From contig NZ_AUHK01000006.1 of assembly GCF_000423145.1 (NCBI RefSeq), positions 1-64,000 of the forward strand: a DNA stretch of 64,000 nt, read 5' to 3'. Positions 1 through 9,112 of the stretch are shown piece after piece (within the stretch, counting starts at the first letter, position 1; the number at the start of each line of letters is the position of its first letter). Origin of the DNA: Helcococcus sueciensis DSM 17243 (lineage in GTDB: Bacteria > Bacillota > Clostridia > Tissierellales > Peptoniphilaceae). The position numbers were made by a program, and so were the translations under genes. The notes beneath the pieces were generated by a model. That model was given only the letters and a program-made list of their open reading frames with translations. It did not search any database and was not told the DNA's origin.

Positions 1-288
1 GCTGAATATGTAGAAGGAACATTAAATATAACAAATCCAAACTGGGTAAGAATAAGATACCAAAATAGAGATGGATATGTATATAGAAGTTTAATAGTAG
101 ATTCAGTATCAGCAAGCGGAATAGTCACAGGTACATTAAACGTTAGACAAACACCAAATGGAAAAATATTAGGAAGATTGAATAACGGTTCTATAATAAA
201 AGGTAAAGTATCTGTAAGTAATCCAAATTGGTTAGAAATCCAATACAATGGCCAAAAAGCATATATTTACAAAGAATTTGTAAAATAG
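1..288 (+). CDS. C-terminal end of a bacterial SH3-repeat protein (partial)
   Basis: The window opens inside a gene. Frame 1 is open for 95 codons and ends at TAG. The translation shows two bacterial SH3-type (SH3_3) units, each with a 'NPNW' turn followed by a Tyr-rich strand; between them is 'GTLNVRQTPNGKILGRL', the usual first strand of such domains. Proteins with tandem SH3b repeats are normally secreted wall-binding proteins, often with an amidase or peptidase domain nearer the N-terminus. That part lies outside the window, so the enzyme class cannot be told. A strong terminator follows. Confidence 0.85.
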   Translation, partial: AEYVEGTLNITNPNWVRIRYQNRDGYVYRSLIVDSVSASGIVTGTLNVRQTPNGKILGRLNNGSIIKGKVSVSNPNWLEIQYNGQKAYIYKEFVK

Positions 289-316
289 AGTTTTATAAAT
301 GAAAAAAGATAGTCTG

Positions 317-344
317 AAAAACCGGTCAAAAGACCGGTTTTTTT
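317..344 (+). terminator. Rho-independent terminator of the SH3-repeat gene
   Basis: A-run, GC-rich stem CCGGTC/GACCGG with loop AAAA, then seven Ts. It is the strongest terminator in this part of the window and separates the SH3 gene from the Fur-box promoter. Confidence 0.93.
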
Positions 345-446
345 GTATTTAAAAATATTTTAATTTCTCATGTAAAGCATTTATATAATCAAAGTATTTT
401 TTATTACTTTTAAGAGATTTTATATAGTCAATTTTAAAAAAAAATA

Positions 447-475
447 TTGACAAAAACGGGAAAAAAATGTAAAGT
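447..475 (+). promoter_or_regulatory. Putative sigma-A promoter of the surface-protease locus
   Basis: TTGACA at 447-452 is a perfect -35. TAAAGT at 470-475, spaced by 17 bases, is an acceptable -10. The Fur-like box starts 4 bases downstream, over the expected transcription start, which is a position suited to repression. A second possible -10 (TATATG, 475-480) has poor spacing. Confidence 0.6.
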
Positions 476-478
476 ATA

Positions 479-493
479 TGAGAATGATTATCA
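479..493 (+). promoter_or_regulatory. Fur-box-like operator (7-1-7 inverted repeat)
   Basis: TGAGAATGATTATCA matches the Gram-positive Fur consensus TGATAATNATTATCA at all but one defined position. The longer 19-base reading from 480 to 498 also agrees well with the classical Fur box. The site lies between the promoter and the ribosome-binding site of the 307-residue protein gene. PerR boxes are similar (TTATAATNATTATAA), but the TGA/TCA ends favour Fur. Regulation by iron is an inference. Confidence 0.75.
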
Positions 494-513
494 TTATATA
501 AATTGGAGGATGA

Positions 514-1437
514 ATGAAAAAGAAGAAAATAATAGCTATTATAGTTATCCTTTTATTAGTTTTATTTGTATTCAAATGTTTAAAAAATAAGTGGATGTCA
601 AATAAAGATAAGAATATAACTATTGAAGAGACTAAAGAAGAAAAACAAAAAGAAAATAAGAATAAGATTTCTAAAAATGAAAAAGAAAGAAAAGATAAAA
701 AAAAAGATTTAAATAATATGAAAGATAAAAAATCAAATAATAAATTTAATAATAATTTTACTAGAGATAATGTAGATAGAAGAACAGAGGTTAGACCTAT
801 TAAACCTGGAGAGTTTCCAATTGAGCATGATGGTAATATAAATGACAATCAAAATGGTGGAAATCAAAAAGACAAAACAGGAACGAATAATCCAGGTAAA
901 GGAAGTCAAGAACAAAATACTCAAAAACCAGATAAATCGGGAAATAAAAAACCAGAAATTTCTAAACCAGTAAATCCAGATACTAAAAAACCAGAAGTTT
1001 CTAAGCCAGAAAATCCAGATACAAAAAAACCGGAAATTTCTAAACCGGATAGGCCAGGGACACAAACTCCAGAAAAACCAAAAAATCCTAAACCAGATAA
1101 TCCTGAAGAAGGAGTAATAGAACAAGAAGAATTAGAAAAAGAAAAATTAAGTAAATTGCTTACAATTTTTACTAAAAATTATCGTGTTAATGAGGGTTTA
1201 GTATTTAATTCAAAAAATAAAAATAAGCTTCCAGATGAAGCTTATATAGGATTTAAAGCTACTGGAGAAAATGACGGAAAACTACATAAAATAAACTGGT
1301 CTGGAGATCAATTAGAAGATGTAAAATCTAATAAACCAGGCAAGTATCAGTTAAAAGTTGAAGTTGAAGATGAAATTTCAATAGCGGAAAAAAACTTTGA
1401 AAATATTAATTTTTATGTAGATATAGTGATTAAATAG
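514..1437 (+). CDS. Membrane-anchored lysine/proline-rich surface protein, function unknown
   Basis: This encodes 307 residues. GGAGGA lies just before the ATG. Residues 1-25 are a short Lys cluster and one hydrophobic segment, i.e. an uncleaved signal anchor; I see no lipobox and no LPXTG. Residues 30-85 are highly charged (Lys/Glu/Asn). Residues 110-205 are Pro/Lys-rich with three 13-residue repeats of the 'KKPEISKPVNPDT' type, a typical wall-spanning stalk. The last ~90 residues look globular and contain 'KPGKYQLKVEVEDE', like a strand of an Ig-like or Rib-type domain. The stop is 8 bases before the protease start, and both sit behind one Fur-box promoter, so they are probably co-transcribed. 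The biochemical role is not recognisable; an accessory or adhesin part of the protease system is possible. Confidence 0.75.
   Translation: MKKKKIIAIIVILLLVLFVFKCLKNKWMSNKDKNITIEETKEEKQKENKNKISKNEKERKDKKKDLNNMKDKKSNNKFNNNFTRDNVDRRTEVRPIKPGEFPIEHDGNINDNQNGGNQKDKTGTNNPGKGSQEQNTQKPDKSGNKKPEISKPVNPDTKKPEVSKPENPDTKKPEISKPDRPGTQTPEKPKNPKPDNPEEGVIEQEELEKEKLSKLLTIFTKNYRVNEGLVFNSKNKNKLPDEAYIGFKATGENDGKLHKINWSGDQLEDVKSNKPGKYQLKVEVEDEISIAEKNFENINFYVDIVIK
946..1062 (+). repeat. Three tandem 39-bp repeats encoding a 13-residue Pro/Lys unit
   Basis: Units start at 946, 985 and 1024. Each encodes KKPE(I/V)SKP followed by four or five variable residues. The copies differ by only a few bases, so this is a recent in-frame expansion in the stalk of the surface protein. 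Confidence 0.85.
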
Positions 1438-1445
1438 GAGAAAAA

Positions 1446-4400
1446 ATGGGTTTTAAGAAGAAAATAATTTCATTTTTACTAGCTTTTATATTAATACTAG
1501 GACAATTTAGTGGCGTTTCCATGGCTAATTCTGATGCCTCAGAAAAAAAAGTAGAAAATAAAGTTAGCGTAAATAATAAAAAAGATGTAGATAGTGAAGA
1601 TAATGTAGATAATGAAGAAAAAGATGTAAGAATTATAGTTGAGCTTAATTCTAAGTCTTTGGTAGAAGAAGCTATTTCTCAAGGAAAGACTTATCAAGAA
1701 CTTTCAGAAAATTTTAAAGAGAAAAAGTCAAAAAAATTAAAAAAAGAACAAGATAAATTAATTAAAAATCTTGAAAATAAAAAGATTGATTTGAGCAAAA
1801 GTGGGACAGTGAATTATGATACAGCGATAAATGGGGTTGGAATTACTGTTAAACAAAAAGATATAAAGACTATTGAAAATAGCTCAAATGTAAGAAATGT
1901 TTATTATTCACAAGAATTTGAAAGACCATTATTAAAAAGTCAGCAAGAAATAATTGGGGCTAATCAGGCTTGGAAAAACTTCAAATATAAAGGAGAAGGT
2001 ACTGTTGTTGCTGTTATTGATAGTGGGATTGATGTAAGTCATAAAGCTTTAGCATTAGATGATAATTCAAGAGTTAAATATACAAAAAATCAAATGCAAG
2101 ATGCTATAAATGAAAATAATCTTAAAGGAAAATATTTTACTGAAAAAGTTCCTTATGGATATAATTACTACGACTTCAGTACTAATTTGAAAGATAGTTA
2201 TGGAAATATGCATGGAATGCATGTTGCGGGTATTGTAGGATCAAATTCAAAAGACACTAAAACTTATGGTGTTGCTCCTAATACTCAAATATTAGCTATG
2301 AAGGTGTTTTCAGATGATTTACAATTTTCAACTACATTTACAGATGTATGGTTAAAAGCGCTTGATGATGCTATTAAATTAAAAGCAGATGTAGTAAATA
2401 TGAGTCTTGGTTCAGCGGCTGGATTTAATATTGATGAAGATAAAGCTCATCCTGAAATTCAAATATTTAGTAAAGCGAGAAAAGCAGGAATAGTTATTTC
2501 TGTAGCTGTCGGAAATGACGCCAGCTTAACACATGGTTCAATTTTTGGTGAAGAATCAAGAGCAGAAAATTATGATACAGGATTAGTTGCAAACCCAGCA
2601 ATTAATAAAGATTCACTTGCCGTTGCTTCAATGGAAAATCTAAAAAAACATGTTTATGCAATTTCTTGGAAAGCTCCTGATGAAAAAAGTGAAGATGTTA
2701 ATCTATATATTCCGCAAAAAGTTAAAGAAAATGTTGTAGGAAAAGTAATTGATTTAAAAGAAGCTAAAGAATTTGATAAAGTGAGCGAAGGTGATAAATT
2801 ACCTGATGTAAAAGATAAGATAGTATTGGTGCAATGGCCAGAATCAACTGAAAGAAAAGAAATATTTGAAACAACATTAAACAATATTGCACTTAAAAAA
2901 CCTAAAGCGATATTACTTGGAAGACCTGACGATAGAATACATGGAAGACTTGTATTAGATGGTGAAGCAGGAAATTTAGTATATGGAATTATTAAAAATA
3001 GCACATATAGAAGTCTGGCAACATTACCAATGCTAGAAAGACTTAAAATTTATGATACCAATGTAACTATTAATGTAAAACAAAAAGAGGTTGATAATCC
3101 ATTAGCAGGAAGAATGTCCGACTTTTCAACATGGGGACCAACTCCAGATTTAAGAATTAAACCTGAAATTACAGGTGTAGGTGGAAATATTTATTCAACT
3201 ATTGAAAATGATGATTATAGAAATATGTCTGGTACATCAATGGCATCACCTCAAGTTGCAGGAGCTTCATTGATATTGAAACAGTATCTTGATGAAAAGA
3301 AAATTGGAGAAACCAATAAATCTGATTTAATCAAAACTATGCTTATGAATACAGCAAATCAACTATCAGATCCTAATTCAGAAAATGGAAAAGTTCCATA
3401 TTTTGTGAGAAGACAAGGAGCTGGAGTATTGAATTTAGAAAATGCATTAAAAGCTAAGGCATATGTGGAAGCTATAGGAACAAATGACGACATTTATGAT
3501 GGAAAATTAGAACTTAGACAAATAGATAGTCTAAAATTTAAAGCTAGTCTTAAAATTACAAATATTACAAATGAAAAATTAATGTTTAATCCAGATTTTG
3601 TAGCTTTCAAGGAATTAATTGTAGATGGATTTAGAAAGGAAGTTCCTGTTTCTATAAATGGAAGCCTAAACTCTCATAAAACAATAGAAATAGCTCCAAA
3701 AGAAACTAAAACAGTAGAAATGGAATTTGATTTTTCAAATTCAAACTTAAGTAAAGATAATTTTATAGAAGGTTTTATAGTTTTAAAAGCGAATGAAAAA
3801 TCAGGTTCAGATTTAAGTGTACCATTTTTAGGCTTTTATGGAGATTGGGGTAATCAAAGAGCAATTGATGCTTTTGCAATTCCAGAATACAATAAGGAAT
3901 CTAGAAATGCACAATTTATAATAAATCCTGATATAAATGCATATTCATCAAGATTTATTACAAAGCATGCACTAAGCTTGCCACTCATAGATAATAAAGT
4001 ATTTTTCTCACCTGATAGTGAATATTTCCCTGAAATTGGAGTAAGTATTTCTCCATTGAGAAATATGGAAGAGATAGAATATTCTATACTTGATGGAAAT
4101 ACTAAAAAAACACTTAGAGTATTTGGTAAATCCTTAAATGTAAGAAAGCTAAGTAGATTAAGTACACAAAATACATTTAGAGTTATGCCTGAATCATTTT
4201 GGGATGGAATGATTAATGGAAAACCAGCTGAACCTGAAAAAGTATATATTTATCAGATGAAAGTAAAACTAAACAATGGTGGATATGGTAATAATGAACA
4301 GATTTATCAATATCCAGTAGTTATTGATAATAAGAAGCCTACTGTTGATAAGGACAATATAGATATCACAAAACTTGAAGATAGAATGATTAAATTAAAA

Positions 4401-6812
4401 CTTACACTTGAAGATAGGGGTTCCGGTCTTGAGGATTTATATATTCAAACTGTAGGATTTATAAAACAAAACAATGATTCACAAGGACCTGGATTTGACA
4501 ATACACCTCCTGGGGTAAAACCTCCTTTTGACAATAGTCCACCTAGAAAGAGACAACCAATTAACACTACATCTCAAGGGAATGTTGAAACAAATTTAAT
4601 TGAAAATCAATCTTTTGATAAATTAAATAAATTGACAGAAACTGATGGGGAGAAATCATTAAATAAAGCGGTTATTTCTACTGGTGAAGGTAAGCCAGAA
4701 TATGGTCGATTTGTTTCTCTTAAATTCTTAAAAGAAAAGCCAAAGTCAGGTAAATTTGCTACAGTTGAAAATGGAAAATTAAAAATTAATCCAGATGACT
4801 ATGACTTTAATCAATATGCACTAAATATACCTGTATTTATAAATGGACATGAGGGGAAAATAGAAGTAGAAGTTCTGGTTTTAGCTGATAAAACACATTT
4901 AGAAATAGCAGCAAAAGATCATTTGAGTAATTCGGAAACATTTAGAATAGCTACTGGATTTACAAATGATTTCTATGCTATTAATTTCTCATCATATAAT
5001 AATTCTATTGATAAAAACAATATGAAAGTATTTATAGATGATTATCAAATAAAAGATTCAAGTGAATTTCCATATTTTACTGATAAAAAAGAAGTGAAAA
5101 TAAAAATTCAATATGATGGAGATAATTCTCATTTATCCAATCTAGCAATTAGAAAAGGTAAAAATATCGAAAATATAATTAAAGATAGTGTAATTCAAGA
5201 TAGTTCGGTTGAAAAATATAGTTTTAAATATAATGAAGCTGAAAAATATATTGAATTTATAATAAAAGATATTAATTCTAGCTTTGAAGTAATTACAAAT
5301 TCAAAAGATGGAAAGATGCCATATGATGGGAATAATGAAGATATAAAAATCGATTTTTCAGGTGTTGATTTAAGAAGATTTGAAAAAATATCTATATCTA
5401 ATAAGGAACAAAATTTAGACGATTTAAAAAATGGTATCGAGGTTAAAGCTGGGCAAAAATTAATTGAATTAATATTTGGAGAGAATGCAAAAAGAGATAC
5501 TGAAAGAAATGTTTCTTCGATTGTAGTAAAGACAAAGAACGGTGAAACAAAACTTGCTAGAGGACAATATTTCGATATCATTGGTGGTAAGCAAGGTTAC
5601 TCATCTTCTCCTTATTCAATAAATATTAATTATAATTTTACAGAAGATTCTAAAATAATTATTAATTATTCAGATGGTACAAATTCAAATCAAGGAAATC
5701 TTTCTAATGATGATTATCCTGAAAAAATGCATCCTGGCCATGGAGATGCAGATCATGTACATGATGACGAAAATCCATATCCAGCGATATTTGTAAGTAC
5801 TCCATCATTATTATCAATACTTGATGATTTCAATACTAATAATAATAAAATTAGATTGAATGGTTTTGTCGGATATATGAATTCGCTAGATACTGTGAAA
5901 TCTATGAATATATATTTAGTTGATAATCATGGCAATAAAATATCTGAAGGAGTGACTCTAGGTTATGGAGATTTTACAATTGACCCAGATCTTCATTACG
6001 GGTCAACCTACGCAGGAAGAGCAGACTTATTTACTGCTGAATTAGATTTAGTGGATAGATTTAATATAAATATTAAATTTGATATTGTCACTGATAACGG
6101 AATAGAAGCTAGTATAGTAAGACGTGTACTTTATGATAGAGTTCTTCCAACTGTAGAATATATGGTTGAACCAAGAGCGTTAGAGTCTGATAAGGCTAAA
6201 GTAAGATTGAAATCTAAAGATGATTCCATAGAATTAAGTTTATATAAGGGAGATTCATTAATTGAAAAAGTAAATAAGACCGCAATTTCTTTTGAAACAG
6301 ATACAGGTGTAGAAGTAACAAAAGAAGTAGAACTCGATTTGGAATATGGTCAAAATAAAATAGTATTTAGTGCAAGGGATTTATCAGGTAAAGTTACGAC
6401 AAAAACTGTATATATCTATAGGGCATATGATGGAGAGGTAGAAATAGAAGATTTAGAAGAAAACAAAACTGATGAAGCTCCAGAAAAGATAGAAACTGAT
6501 GAAGATTCAGAAGCAACAGAAACCGACAAAGTTCCAGAAGTAACAGAAACTGATGAAGCTCCAGAAAAGATAGAAAAAGATGAAAGTATAGAATCTGATG
6601 AAAATCCTAAAAATTCTAATGAAACCACCAGAGAGGAATTGGAAATTGAGGAAACAAATAAGGAATTTACTAAAGAAATAGAAAAACTTGATTTTAATAA
6701 AGAAATATCTAAAACTCTAAAAGAAGAGATAAATCTAAATAAAAAAGATTCAAATTTCAATGAAAAATTAAGTCTAAATTATAGATTTCAAAAAAAATAT
6801 ATGATTTCGTGA
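1446..6812 (+). CDS. Large secreted subtilisin-family (S8) cell-envelope protease
   Basis: This encodes 1788 residues. A signal peptide lies at about 1-27, and a propeptide-like region at about 60-160. The catalytic domain has Asp192 (VIDSGID), His256 (HGMHVAG), oxyanion Asn357 (VGND) and Ser598 (SGTSMASP). About 200 residues between Asn357 and Ser598 fit the protease-associated insert of C5a-peptidase/lactocepin-like enzymes. Fn3-like and other beta-rich regions follow. Residues 1429-1442 form a His/Asp patch. An acidic ETDEAPEK-type repeat tract (about 1670-1720) and a charged tail end the protein. Unlike most relatives there is no LPXTG, hydrophobic tail or SLH domain, so it may be released or held non-covalently. 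It likely degrades host or environmental proteins. It lies behind the Fur box with the preceding gene; iron control is inferred. Confidence 0.9.
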   Translation: MGFKKKIISFLLAFILILGQFSGVSMANSDASEKKVENKVSVNNKKDVDSEDNVDNEEKDVRIIVELNSKSLVEEAISQGKTYQELSENFKEKKSKKLKKEQDKLIKNLENKKIDLSKSGTVNYDTAINGVGITVKQKDIKTIENSSNVRNVYYSQEFERPLLKSQQEIIGANQAWKNFKYKGEGTVVAVIDSGIDVSHKALALDDNSRVKYTKNQMQDAINENNLKGKYFTEKVPYGYNYYDFSTNLKDSYGNMHGMHVAGIVGSNSKDTKTYGVAPNTQILAMKVFSDDLQFSTTFTDVWLKALDDAIKLKADVVNMSLGSAAGFNIDEDKAHPEIQIFSKARKAGIVISVAVGNDASLTHGSIFGEESRAENYDTGLVANPAINKDSLAVASMENLKKHVYAISWKAPDEKSEDVNLYIPQKVKENVVGKVIDLKEAKEFDKVSEGDKLPDVKDKIVLVQWPESTERKEIFETTLNNIALKKPKAILLGRPDDRIHGRLVLDGEAGNLVYGIIKNSTYRSLATLPMLERLKIYDTNVTINVKQKEVDNPLAGRMSDFSTWGPTPDLRIKPEITGVGGNIYSTIENDDYRNMSGTSMASPQVAGASLILKQYLDEKKIGETNKSDLIKTMLMNTANQLSDPNSENGKVPYFVRRQGAGVLNLENALKAKAYVEAIGTNDDIYDGKLELRQIDSLKFKASLKITNITNEKLMFNPDFVAFKELIVDGFRKEVPVSINGSLNSHKTIEIAPKETKTVEMEFDFSNSNLSKDNFIEGFIVLKANEKSGSDLSVPFLGFYGDWGNQRAIDAFAIPEYNKESRNAQFIINPDINAYSSRFITKHALSLPLIDNKVFFSPDSEYFPEIGVSISPLRNMEEIEYSILDGNTKKTLRVFGKSLNVRKLSRLSTQNTFRVMPESFWDGMINGKPAEPEKVYIYQMKVKLNNGGYGNNEQIYQYPVVIDNKKPTVDKDNIDITKLEDRMIKLKLTLEDRGSGLEDLYIQTVGFIKQNNDSQGPGFDNTPPGVKPPFDNSPPRKRQPINTTSQGNVETNLIENQSFDKLNKLTETDGEKSLNKAVISTGEGKPEYGRFVSLKFLKEKPKSGKFATVENGKLKINPDDYDFNQYALNIPVFINGHEGKIEVEVLVLADKTHLEIAAKDHLSNSETFRIATGFTNDFYAINFSSYNNSIDKNNMKVFIDDYQIKDSSEFPYFTDKKEVKIKIQYDGDNSHLSNLAIRKGKNIENIIKDSVIQDSSVEKYSFKYNEAEKYIEFIIKDINSSFEVITNSKDGKMPYDGNNEDIKIDFSGVDLRRFEKISISNKEQNLDDLKNGIEVKAGQKLIELIFGENAKRDTERNVSSIVVKTKNGETKLARGQYFDIIGGKQGYSSSPYSININYNFTEDSKIIINYSDGTNSNQGNLSNDDYPEKMHPGHGDADHVHDDENPYPAIFVSTPSLLSILDDFNTNNNKIRLNGFVGYMNSLDTVKSMNIYLVDNHGNKISEGVTLGYGDFTIDPDLHYGSTYAGRADLFTAELDLVDRFNINIKFDIVTDNGIEASIVRRVLYDRVLPTVEYMVEPRALESDKAKVRLKSKDDSIELSLYKGDSLIEKVNKTAISFETDTGVEVTKEVELDLEYGQNKIVFSARDLSGKVTTKTVYIYRAYDGEVEIEDLEENKTDEAPEKIETDEDSEATETDKVPEVTETDEAPEKIEKDESIESDENPKNSNETTREELEIEETNKEFTKEIEKLDFNKEISKTLKEEINLNKKDSNFNEKLSLNYRFQKKYMIS

Positions 6813-6818
6813 TATAAT
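6810..6818 (+). promoter_or_regulatory. Extended -10 promoter for trhO overlapping the protease stop codon
   Basis: TGATATAAT is a perfect extended -10 (TGN plus TATAAT), and its TGA is the stop codon of the protease gene. No convincing -35 is visible, which is normal for extended -10 promoters. The distance to the trhO ATG is 30 bases, leaving room for a GGGGG ribosome-binding site. Confidence 0.5.
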
Positions 6819-6848
6819 AATTCAAGACACTTTCGATAGGGGGAAAAA

Positions 6849-7829
6849 ATGTCAAATACTTATAGAGTTTTGTTATATTACAAATATCAAAATATTGAAA
6901 ATCCCGAACAGTTTAAAGAAGATCATTTAAACTTTTGTAATAAAATGGGATTAAAGGGAAGAATCATAGTAGGACATGAAGGAATAAATGGAACAGTTTC
7001 AGGAACTGTTGAACAAACTGAAAAATATAAAGAGTTTTTACATTCAATTGAAGGTTTTGAAGATGTTTGGTTCAAAGAAGATGAAACTAATGACTTTCAT
7101 CATCCAAGAATGTCTGTAAAAGTAAGAGACGAAATAGTTTCACTAAAATTAGAAAATGATTTTTCACCAAATGAAACCACAGGTAAATATCTAAATCCTA
7201 AAGAATTTAAGGAAGCGATTTTAGATGAAGATACAGTGATTTTAGATACTAGAAATGTATATGAATATGACTTAGGTCATTTTAAAGGTGCAATTAGACC
7301 AGATATAGATAATTTCAGAGATTTACCTGAGTGGATAAAAGAAAATGAAGAAAAATTCAAAGATAAGAAAGTAGCTATGTATTGTACAGGTGGTGTACGT
7401 TGTGAAAAATTCTCAGGTTGGATGATTAGAGAAGGTATTTCAGATGATGTTTCACAATTACATGGTGGAATTGACACTTATGGTAAAGATCCTGAAGTTA
7501 AAGGTGAATTATGGGAAGGAAGTATGTATGTATTTGATGACAGAATTTCTGTACCTATAAATCACGTAAATCCAACAGTTGTAGGTAAGGACTATTTTGA
7601 TGGCACTCCATGCGACAGATATAAAAATTGTGCTAATCCAGAATGCAACAAACAAATTCTTGTAAGTGAAGAAAATGAAGATAAATATCTAAGAGGATGC
7701 TGTGAAGAATGTAGAAAGCACGAAAAAAATAGATATGTTAAAGAACATGGACTTACTAGAGAAGAATGGGAAGAAAGACTAAATGCTATTGGTGAAAGTT
7801 TAGAAGAAACTTCATTAAATACAAAATAA
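6849..7829 (+). CDS. trhO: tRNA uridine(34) hydroxylase, rhodanese family
   Basis: This encodes 326 residues, the normal family length. The enzyme hydroxylates U34 of some tRNAs to 5-hydroxyuridine in an O2-dependent reaction; the product is the precursor of cmo5U/mo5U. Residues 1-95 form the N-terminal domain. The rhodanese domain follows, with Cys179 in [10 protein letters not shown], matching the catalytic Cys179 of the E. coli enzyme. A Cys-rich tail (from Cys255: CDRYKNC, CNK, CCEEC) looks like a structural metal-binding cluster, typical of the family. A GGGGG ribosome-binding site precedes the ATG. It is monocistronic, with its own promoter and a terminator hairpin after it. Confidence 0.93.
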   Translation: MSNTYRVLLYYKYQNIENPEQFKEDHLNFCNKMGLKGRIIVGHEGINGTVSGTVEQTEKYKEFLHSIEGFEDVWFKEDETNDFHHPRMSVKVRDEIVSLKLENDFSPNETTGKYLNPKEFKEAILDEDTVILDTRNVYEYDLGHFKGAIRPDIDNFRDLPEWIKENEEKFKDKKVAMYCTGGVRCEKFSGWMIREGISDDVSQLHGGIDTYGKDPEVKGELWEGSMYVFDDRISVPINHVNPTVVGKDYFDGTPCDRYKNCANPECNKQILVSEENEDKYLRGCCEECRKHEKNRYVKEHGLTREEWEERLNAIGESLEETSLNTK

Positions 7830-7837
7830 TGGAAAGT

Positions 7838-7870
7838 AAAATGGTAGATTTAATCTACCATTTTATTTAG
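7838..7870 (+). terminator. Terminator hairpin after trhO
   Basis: A 13-bp perfect stem (7838-7850 with 7852-7864) has a one-base nominal loop, followed by a T-rich tract. It stands only 8 bases before the next start codon, so partial read-through into hemW is likely. Confidence 0.65.
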
Positions 7871-7877
7871 GTAAAAT

Positions 7878-9026
7878 ATGAAAGAAAAATTAGGATTATA
7901 TATACACATACCTTTTTGTCAGAAAAAGTGCCACTATTGTGATTTTCTAACATTTATAGGTCATGATGAAATGATAGAAAAATATGTAAAATATTTAAAT
8001 AAAGAAATAGAAATGTATAGGGATAATGACTATATTCTAGATACCATTTATATAGGTGGTGGCACGCCTTCATATCTAGAAGATGAGTTGATGACTAGCA
8101 TATTAGACAAAGTAAAAAAAATATTTACTATTGATGATAAATGTGAAATTACAATAGAAATGAATCCCGAATCGGTTACAGAAAAGAAGATACAATCTTA
8201 TTTAAAATCTGGAATTAATAGATTTTCAATGGGTGTTCAGAGCTTTGATGATGAAGTATTGAAAATTATGGGAAGAATACACAATAGAAAGACCGTAATT
8301 GAAAAATTAGATATTATGAAAAAAAAGGGATGCCAAAATATTTCTATTGATATGATGATGGCAAATCCGAAACAAGATATTGAAATATTAAAGAAGGATT
8401 TAGAAATAGCTTCAAGTCTAGATATAAATCATATTTCCTATTATTCATTAATACTAAAAGAGCATACACATTTTGAAATGTGGTTCAATGAAGGAAAGAT
8501 AAATCTTTACGACCCAAAAGAAGAAAGAGATATGTATCATTTAGTTACGAATACTTTGAAAGAAAAAGGTTTTAATCAATATGAAATTTCATCATTTTCA
8601 AAACCAGGATTTGAATCGGTTCACAATCAAAAGTATTGGAATCTTAAAAATTATCTTGGTGTGGGTATGGGAGCTTCTGCAAATATAAATCTTGTACGTA
8701 CTACAAATACTAGAAGTTTTGATGAATATTTTGAATCGATAGATAATGGGGAATTTCCAATTGTTGAAAGAGAAGAATTAAATACGGAAATGAGAGAAAA
8801 AGAATATTTAATGCTAAATCTTAGAATGCTTAAAGGTTTTGAAATTTCCGATATTAATTCAAAATTTAATATTGACTTTATGAAAAAATACAAAGATATA
8901 GTTGAAAAACACAGCAAAAATGGAATTTTAGAAATATCCGAAAATTCAGTGAAATTCACTGAATATGGAATTGATAATGGAAATATGCTATTTAGAGATT
9001 TGTATAGTTTAAATGATTTTGAATAA
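7878..9026 (+). CDS. hemW: Radical SAM heme chaperone HemW
   Basis: This encodes 382 residues. The radical-SAM Fe-S ligands are Cys14, Cys18 and Cys21 in FCQKKCHYCDF. The residue two after the third Cys is Phe, as in HemW, whereas true coproporphyrinogen dehydrogenase HemN has a fourth Cys there. 'YIGGGTPSYL' (SAM-binding) and 'FSMGVQSFDDEVL' are also typical. HemW binds heme and passes it to apo-proteins; the family is often mislabelled oxygen-independent coproporphyrinogen III oxidase. The ribosome-binding site is weak. No heme-synthesis genes lie nearby. Confidence 0.9.
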   Translation: MKEKLGLYIHIPFCQKKCHYCDFLTFIGHDEMIEKYVKYLNKEIEMYRDNDYILDTIYIGGGTPSYLEDELMTSILDKVKKIFTIDDKCEITIEMNPESVTEKKIQSYLKSGINRFSMGVQSFDDEVLKIMGRIHNRKTVIEKLDIMKKKGCQNISIDMMMANPKQDIEILKKDLEIASSLDINHISYYSLILKEHTHFEMWFNEGKINLYDPKEERDMYHLVTNTLKEKGFNQYEISSFSKPGFESVHNQKYWNLKNYLGVGMGASANINLVRTTNTRSFDEYFESIDNGEFPIVEREELNTEMREKEYLMLNLRMLKGFEISDINSKFNIDFMKKYKDIVEKHSKNGILEISENSVKFTEYGIDNGNMLFRDLYSLNDFE

Positions 9027-9112
9027 TCTCTAAATCTATTAATATGTGTTTCGAGAATCATTTGAATATTTTAGTGATTTATGCTATATTTATCTAATAT
9101 TAAACAAAAAAA

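Noticed and set aside
420-848. Minus-strand frames opposite the surface genes, and similar long antisense frames elsewhere (for example 2654-3004, 5195-5581, 8651-9061)
   Set aside because: They mirror codon bias of real genes in AT-rich DNA, lack ribosome-binding sites and show no domain motifs.
7878-9026. Oxygen-independent coproporphyrinogen III oxidase (HemN)
   Set aside because: The fourth Cys of the HemN motif is replaced by Phe, the HemW pattern, and no heme-synthesis genes are nearby.
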